Below are positions 22,799 through 30,694 of a DNA stretch of 30,694 bases, in pieces. The first letter of the stretch is position 1; each line of letters begins with the position of its first letter. The notes beneath the pieces were generated by a model that was given only the letters and a program-made list of their open reading frames with translations, was not told where the DNA came from and did not search any database. This DNA comes from Pelargonium nanum. Its lineage: Eukaryota; Streptophyta; Magnoliopsida; Geraniales; Geraniaceae. Position numbers and translations under genes: made by a program. The DNA is taken from positions 1-30,694 of the forward strand of contig JAYMTF010000752.1 in the NCBI GenBank assembly GCA_036897485.1, read 5' to 3'.

Positions 22799-23115
22799 CA
22801 TCCAAAGGCACTTGCCCAACAGTTGTGCTTTCCTTCTGGATAACCTGATTTTACGTGTTACCAGTGTGTAGGTAAGATCATAATGAACACTGTATTTTAT
22901 TAAATACAATGACTTAATAGTTTGTGTACAATTACTTAAGATAGTTGCGGTTACTGATAATATGATGAAATTTAAATCCTAAAAAGTTGAGTAAGATCTT
23001 AACTTTCTATGTACATCACAAATAGGACGGATACCATAAAAAGAGCGTCACTAAACAAAGCCAATTTCCTAACAAAAATGTCACACCTTTGTCTTCTCAA
23101 TGAAAAATATGAGAA
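22799..23115. other. Tail-to-tail 3' UTR overlap zone of the bHLH and RCC1 genes
   Basis: Only 317 bases separate the two convergent stop codons. The stretch is AT-rich with poly(A)-signal-like words on both strands (for example ATTAAATA near 22898, plus strand). Both 3' UTRs must fit here or overlap. A small ORF on the plus strand near 23009-23266 is the shadow of the last RCC1 exon. Confidence 0.6.
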
Positions 23116-26100
23116 TCAAAGAGACTTTTCACCCATTATCAGTGTGTGCCACCAACCACATGCTATGTTGTTGGGCACACAACCTTCGATGGGAGGAACT
23201 TGGGTGGGGGTGTTTTGGTCCACTGAATCGCCCAATCCAAGCTGCAAGCAAAAGAAAAGCAGGTGAGAATCAAGAGAACCATTTTTACCAACTTGAAGTT
23301 GCTACAACTTTGCTGCATTTCATAAGTTGATGTTCATTGGGAATCTTACCTGGCCATACTTGTTCCATCCCCAGCTGAAAACTTGGCTGTCCTCTTTAGG
23401 AACACAAACAAAAGAGCAATTTGTCAAGAGTTAGCTTAATAAATCATAAAAGTTGACTACAAATAGCTTCACCTAGCAATCACCAAAACTGTTCTATGTA
23501 ATGTATAAAAAGCAGATACAATATTTATTTAGTATAAAAATTATATCAAATTGCGTTCAATTTAACTACTCTTTTTGTCTTGAAACGAGTATCATTGTCT
23601 TTGTTTTGAAAAAGAATTTAGTGTAGTATATCTACTTCTTGTCTTGAAACGAGTATCATTGTCTTTGTTTCGGTAAAGAATTTAGTGTCGAAAATTTAGT
23701 TTTGTCACACTACTATTGACAATTCATGCATAATTAACTTTTCAAAAAATAAAAAGAAAATACTTATTTTAAGACGGAAAGAGTATGAAAATAGTCACGT
23801 ATCCTGAGGATCTGAGCTTAGATCCTAACAAGAAACGGACTACTTTGGGTAAATGGAAATTGGGAGGTCTACCTCATTTCTATTTGTAAAGTTTCAAAAT
23901 AGTGTTCTGATCATATAATTCATTTAGTTTGCTCAAAATTTGACTAAATCTAGTTACTGCCATGTCAGTTCACTTCGACGGTAGTTTAGACAGAACTGGA
24001 CGACAAAAACTAAAATAGTAAACTTTGCTGGTGTTTACTCCTAATATGCGCTTTAATGGTGGCCTAAATATTAGCTATAGAGTCATACCTGTTAGTATGG
24101 CGCTATGGCGAGCCCCACATGATACCGTTTTGGCATGTTTACTTTCCAGGCTCGGAGTATCCAATAGCCTAGGCAAGGTCTGATGTAGCAAAAGAAAAGG
24201 CAGTTAATTTTTTCAAACGCCCCTCAAACGATGATTCTACAGGAATATAGCTCAGTAGCAAACCACATTATCATGATCTGACTGATAACTTATAGCAATC
24301 AGTTTCCCAACAACTAAAATATGCAAGCTGAGAGCCTCCAGTGAGAGCAATCGGTTTGTGAAATTGAAATATTGCAATGTGTGCATGTCGTGTTCTCTGC
24401 TTTTTAAGGAAGGAACAGCCAACTTTAAGGAGAAAAAGGGGTCTTGGGATGTACCTCAGCCTGCTCAGCACCAGTTCCCAACTGTCCAAACTGATTTCCA
24501 CCAAAGACGTAGACGCGGCCCTCAACTGTAATACACAGGGTATGCCATAACCCGGCAGCAATTCCTTTCACTTCAATACCTGATAAGGATGATACTGAGG
24601 TCGGTTTCAGCTGATCATCATTACTTCCTTGCCCACACTAATCAAATAAAGCACAAACGAGACTTTAGATGAATACAAGGAAGACAACTAGGCAGTAGCA
24701 CGAGACAGTTGCCTGGTCACGTTGCAAGGCTTTATTTGATTTCTCTTTTGCAACAATTAAAAGTGGTTGGTAGTACAATGGACTCTCAAAGGATACAGTA
24801 AATGTTCCTGGTGACAATTCTGAAGGGTTATAATGTTCTTTGACTGATAAAACTGACATGCATCCATATTCCATAGCAAACATGTTTAGCAAGGGAAAGA
24901 CAGTATCATGCTATGTATAATTAGTGCCATAAAAGGTAAACTACAGATTGGTATAGAAGGCTCACCTGTCCATATAAACCCCAGCCAAAAGTTAGTATCA
25001 CTCCAGCATCTACAGATGAAGAAAATACAGATGACGAAAGGAATGAAGCAAGTGAGGAAACTATTTTTGAATGATAAATTATCATCTCTATCAAATAAAT
25101 ATGCAAAAGAGAACAAAACAAACCACGATTGCAATTGACTTTGTAACACATTTAATTCTCATAAAAAAAAGTCTTAAGTCCTTTCATTTCATGTTAACAA
25201 AGGACAAGAGTAACATCAATTGCTGACCTGTTATTACTGCACTATGCCGACCTCCACACGCAATTCCCTTCACATAACTTCCAGGACCTTTATTGATTTG
25301 CGCTGACGAACTCGCGCTTCCTTGATGGACTGAAGCTTTATCTTTACCATTAGCACGTGTTTCAATGCAAGGTATGAGATGAGGAGAAGACACCATTTTT
25401 ATCCGAGAACCCAAACCCAGCTGTCCCTCGCCTCCATAGCCCCAACCCCACACCTGTCCCATATCTGAAACTTTCGTTAAAACATGATGCATCAGCTCTC
25501 TTGCTTTACATCAAAAATCTTCCATATCTTCGTACTTCATAAAACCTACAAAACTATATAATGTAATTACAAAGAGACTACTACCCTGAAAACGATAAGC
25601 ATGTGGGTCAAGCAAAGGACATAGTGAATTTACCTGATAGTACTAAAGTGTGGCGCCCACCTGCAGCAACATTGGTGACCTTCACTCCAGGGCCCAGTGT
25701 AACAATATGAGGAGACACGGCAAAATTTTCCTCTGTAGAAGAAGAGTTTTCAGATTCTTGTTTAGCCGAAGATATTCTCCTTCGCTTCACAGGTTCCTCT
25801 CCATCCTTCCTGTTGTCAAGATGAGATGCTGTCCCTGTAGATACATTTGAGATTTCAGACTGTGGGGTCACTGTAGAAAACCTTCACAACATTAGTTCCC
25901 AATCATATTAAGGGCATTGTGTTGTCTCCTTAGATATATAGATTTTCCGGTGATGCACCTTTTTCAGTTTGTGAGGAACTCTGTTTTCCAACAGTATCCT
26001 TAAGAAAGTTTCCACTAGTACAGAAACCATGGACGATTTTCCCAGAGGGAACACACTCTTTCCAGCCCCATGTGTATACTTCACCCTCTTCTGAAATTTT

Positions 26101-27525
26101 AAAAAGATAAAAGTATAAGTAGATATGTCAATATGAAAGGAGTGCTGCAAATTTCTTTAAAGACGGTAATATTACCTGTTTAGTCCATTACAGACCTATT
26201 TAATATAGAAAAAGAAGAATAAGCTAGACTGAACTATGATCTCCGTGGCCTCTTATCACTAGGGATAGGAATCTCAGAATAAAGTACAGCCATAGTACGT
26301 ACATTAGCTTAAGATGCACAAAATTGTCATGAACAACAGCATAAACTGTTATCAGATAACACTTCAAGTACTATCAATTACTTTACTAGGCAGAGAATTG
26401 TAGGCCAGGAGATCCAGGGTTCAAAGCTAGGTTCATTTCTCTAGCTCAATTCACTTATTGTTTATATTTAGGTAGCATTTGGATTGTAGGAATGTGAATT
26501 ACGAATGGAAATAAGAACGAGATTCCAATCCATCATATGTTTGTATATAAACTTTGTTGATGAGAATGGCATTGGAAATTTGGAATGAGTATCTCATTCT
26601 CAATGTAGACTCCAAACACTACCTTATATGATTTAGTATACCACCAAATAAGAAAAAGAAAAAGAAGGCACCTGTGGCTAAAACACAATGAGCCCAACCA
26701 GCTGCAGCCTTCACTACTGGAGTTTCCTTAGGAAGGGGATAAGGCTCTGGAATTTCCTTCATAAATTGCCGAGCAAGAAGATGAAAATCAGTTTAGCCTG
26801 TTTACAGAAACAGATAATTATAGAGAATCAATAAACAGATTAAAAGCTCATCACAGTACCCCATGCTTCCCTGAGGTCAGATAGCTTTGATTCTCGTCAT
26901 CTGCTGAACCCCAAGTGTAAAGTTTTCCAGAATCTGATTCACATATAAAGATGATGAACACTTCAGCCAACACAACCAAACAAACTAAACTACATTTCAA
27001 CATATAATCGATCCTCCTTTATATCTCCGGAAAATGAGAAATGAATTCTAAAAGAATGCAAAAATGTTGATGAGAAAACCTCAACCTCAAGCAATATATC
27101 ACTTTCCTGATCCGTTTAAATCACTGGAAAACAAAATTCATCTTCTACAACATTGAAACCTAATTTCTGAACAGTTCAAGCTAAGCTAAGCTTCTCTCTA
27201 AGAGCCAAACATTCAAATCTCTTATACTGAAACAATTACATATGCTCACAATCTCTAAGAACTCTAAGAGTTACCTCATAAACAGCAAAATAAGAAATAC
27301 ATTCGGTAAAAACATTAAATAATCACCTGAAATCGCCATGGCGAAACCACAGCCACCACCGCAAACATCCTTCCACGAGTTTCCGGCGATCCGTACGACG
27401 GACGGAGAGAGTATCGGCGATTTCTCCGGCACAGATCCAGGAAGATAGCCGCACATATACACAACAGCCTCATTGCATTTCTGCTTTTCATTCGAAGCTC
27501 CTTCATCTCCCTCATTGCCGTTCAT
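23116..27525 (-). CDS. RCC1-repeat protein, TCF1 / At3g53830 type (483 aa)
   Basis: Exons in transcript order are 27525-27327, 26933-26860, 26756-26672, 26090-25959, 25870-25634, 25464-25228, 25009-24966, 24637-24455, 24179-24089, 23393-23350 and 23241-23116. All introns are GT-AG, and one frame of 483 codons results, close to the roughly 485-residue relatives. RCC1 blades are visible as KLYTWGS, EVYTWGW (about 121), QVWGWGYGGEGQLGLG (about 246), VILTFGWGLYGQCGQG (about 325), RVYVFGGNQFGQLGTG (about 376) and QVFSWGWNKYGQLGLG (about 431), plus ACGGRHSAV/CGARHSA turns. A KRRR cluster (192-195) in the insert is a likely nuclear signal. I chose the MNGNEG start (27525) over an in-frame upstream ATG at 27585 because relatives begin MNG. 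TCF1 in Arabidopsis is a chromatin-associated cold-response regulator. Equivalent function here is inference. Confidence 0.92.
23567..23785. mobile_element. Stowaway-like MITE with internal tandem duplication, in RCC1 intron 9
   Basis: The left end TACTCTTTTTGTCTTGAAAC and the minus-strand reading of the right end TACTCTTTCCGTCTTAAAAT are inverted and bounded by TA. The first ~52 bases (GTCTTGAAACGAGTATCATT... through AAGAATTTAGTGT) occur twice, at 23577 and 23641, a period of 64. The interior ATTGACAATTCATGCATAA resembles the MITE at 29619-29760, so the two are related. Confidence 0.75.
26380..26460 (+). repeat. Possible SINE remnant in RCC1 intron 3
   Basis: GGCAGAGAATTGTAGGCC followed by CCAGGGTTCAAAGCTAGG resembles weak A and B boxes of a tRNA-derived SINE, plus orientation. 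The similarity is short and could be chance. Confidence 0.2.
26471..26623. mobile_element. Tourist-like (PIF/Harbinger) MITE in RCC1 intron 3, 153 bp
   Basis: Termini GGTAGCATTTGGATT and (minus-strand reading) GGTAGTGTTTGGAGT are inverted. The element is flanked by a direct TTA on each side (26468-26470 and 26624-26626), the expected 3-bp PIF/Harbinger target duplication. The interior contains paired ATTCC/GGAAT-rich arms and no ORF. Confidence 0.8.
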
Positions 27526-28390
27526 TGCTTTTCGATTCAACAAAAAGACAAAGAACGAAGAAAAAAATAACTCTAAAATACGCAAAACCTGAAAATCCGT
27601 ACGGATCTCGTTCGATCTCTCTACTCCGAAGATTTAGGATTTTCCTGAGAAAATCGCAGAGAAAAATGAACTCTCAGTTTCTGAGTATTATTTTCTTTTG
27701 TTTGTTGGAAACTAGAAAAGACAGCCAGTGGGGGCGTAGCGTATCATTTGCAAGGATATCGCGTGTGCCACGTCGGACGCCACGTCGGTAATGACTTACA
27801 CGTGGCTCGATCTGGGCCGCAAATTCAGATTATTCCTTCAGAGCCACGAATTCCCTGGAAGTTTCTGGAACATCATGTCTTTCCTCGGTTTTACAACTTC
27901 TCACTAAAGTCCTCTCTTATGCCGACACGTGGTGGCCTACTAATATTTTATTTTGGGTTTTATAATAGAAAGAATAATTAATTTATTATTTAATTGATTT
28001 ATCTAATCTAATCCTAGTCAAATAGTTAAATAAATAATTATTTTTTAAAATCTTTATTCTAACCATTTTGATTTGTTTACTAGTATGATGATTAAGAATC
28101 CACCTTACATATTTTTATGATTTTATAGTTTTCAAGCTCAATCTATGGCCAAGAAATGTAGGACCACAAGGTCTTAATTTCATTATTTGTTTTCGTCAAA
28201 AATAACTTGTCGAACTGATTTTCCCTCACTCAACGTGTTCTTTATTGTAGGATTTTTGAATTACATATAAGACAAAACACAATTGGTGGCACAAACTGTC
28301 CGTTAAAAATCACAATTAATTGATACTGAATGTGAAATCTTATTATGTTTATAGTTCAAGCCCAGAAAAGTGTGTCTATTCTTTTAGGTT
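27526..28390. promoter_or_regulatory. RCC1 gene 5' leader/promoter and SDR downstream spacer
   Basis: The proximal 200 bases have leader character on the minus strand. Farther up lie four ACGT-core motifs: a perfect 12-base-spaced pair GCCACGTCGG (27767, 27779), CACGTG (27799) and CACGTG (27926). They are plausible bZIP/bHLH or ABA/light response sites for the RCC1 gene. I see no clear TATA box. From about 27950 to 28390 the DNA is AT-rich, with nothing recognised beyond the SDR 3' UTR. Confidence 0.5.
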
Positions 28391-30171
<1,781 letters not shown>

Positions 30172-30221
30172 GAATCTTGTTGGTTGTGAAAAGTGTCTGA
30201 GATATTGTCAATTTAATTGAG

Positions 30222-30232
30222 TATATATATAG
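30222..30232 (-). promoter_or_regulatory. TATA box of the SDR gene
   Basis: CTATATATATA on the minus strand lies about 50 bases above the ATG at 30171. It predicts a start near 30195-30205 and a leader of about 30 bases. A W-box-like TTGACT occurs near 30256 on the plus strand. Confidence 0.6.
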
Positions 30233-30521
30233 ATTCTTGGCAACCTGTTGAGTGTTGACTTATTCGCCAACCCAAGCTGACTTCATATTTTAATGTGTCA
30301 TTCTATGCGTAGGCGGCTTAAGCATACGGCGGCTAATTAAAACCCCATTTTTTTTTATTATAAACCTCCATTAGTAAATTCAGATGGAAAAAGCATTCAA
30401 AGCAACTAATACATAAGACCATATTGTGGTTGGAAAAAAAAAAAAACATTGTTGGTTTCTTGGGGGTAAGAACATTGTGAGTTTTGGCTGATGTAAACAC
30501 ACACTTGTGACCGCATTCATG

Positions 30522-30694
30522 TACTCTCTCCGTCCCAAAATGAGTGTCTTGTTTCTATTTTTTGCAAAAATTAAGGATTATCAGATAATTTAATGTGTTT
30601 TTAATATTACCCTCACTTTTCCTCCTACACCCCATGTGCAGTTCAGATTAGGTTTTCCTTTAGTGCATAAGTGATAAGGGTAATATGAGAAAAA
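30522..30694 (+). mobile_element. Stowaway-like MITE, same family as 1-92, cut by window edge
   Basis: It begins TACTCTCTCCGTCCCAAAAT and matches the minus-strand reading of 1-92 at about 82 of 92 positions, through ATTACCCT. It then continues to the window end, showing that the family is longer than 170 bp. Near 30676 the word AGGGTAATAT appears, the reverse complement of the ATATTACCCT seen at 30604, so the interior is itself palindromic. Confidence 0.75.

Noticed and set aside
27523..27585. Upstream in-frame ATG (27585) as the RCC1 start
   Set aside because: The 20 extra residues (MRILELFFSSFFVFLLNRKA) are unlike the N-termini of relatives, which begin at MNG. The segment looks like leader sequence.

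Overview
This window looks like nuclear DNA of a flowering plant, probably a eudicot. It is AT-rich, with long intergenic stretches, GT-AG introns with T-rich acceptors, plant-type protein families, and many small Stowaway/Tourist-type MITEs. The species cannot be told from the sequence alone. All gene models below were built by hand from splice sites and reading frame, without database searches.

Layout. Bases 1-92 are the end of a Stowaway-like MITE. A 94-codon intronless gene on the minus strand (1513-1797) encodes a small plant protein of unknown function. From about 1.85 to 16.3 kb I find no intact gene. This stretch holds MITEs, a CACTA-transposon end, tRNA-derived SINE remnants, a decayed coding fragment with an apparent frameshift near 8.18-8.33 kb, and a dense cluster of ACGT-core (G-box/ABRE) motifs near 11.70-11.86 kb. 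That cluster looks like a promoter and 5' leader with no recognisable gene attached.

The right half is gene-dense. (1) A ten-coding-exon gene on the plus strand (18039-22798) encodes a 712-residue atypical bHLH factor of the LONESOME HIGHWAY / bHLH155 group. Its long 5' leader contains a tandemly repeated exon-intron-like module (about 16.98-17.6 kb) and a 32-codon upstream ORF (17856-17954), probably the conserved peptide uORF known for this group. (2) Tail-to-tail with it on the minus strand is an eleven-exon gene (27525 down to 23116) for a 483-residue RCC1-repeat protein of the TCF1/At3g53830 type. (3) Also on the minus strand is a five-exon gene (30171 down to 28391) for a 267-residue tropinone-reductase-like short-chain dehydrogenase. 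Introns of all three genes carry MITEs or other TE remnants.

The window ends at 30522-30694 with another copy of the MITE seen at its left edge, in the opposite orientation. The three large genes belong to unrelated pathways (vascular/root transcription, possible cold signalling, specialised-metabolite reduction) and do not form a cluster. The least ordinary element is the bHLH leader: repeated splice-site-bearing modules followed by a uORF whose start codon lies inside a potential 5' splice site.
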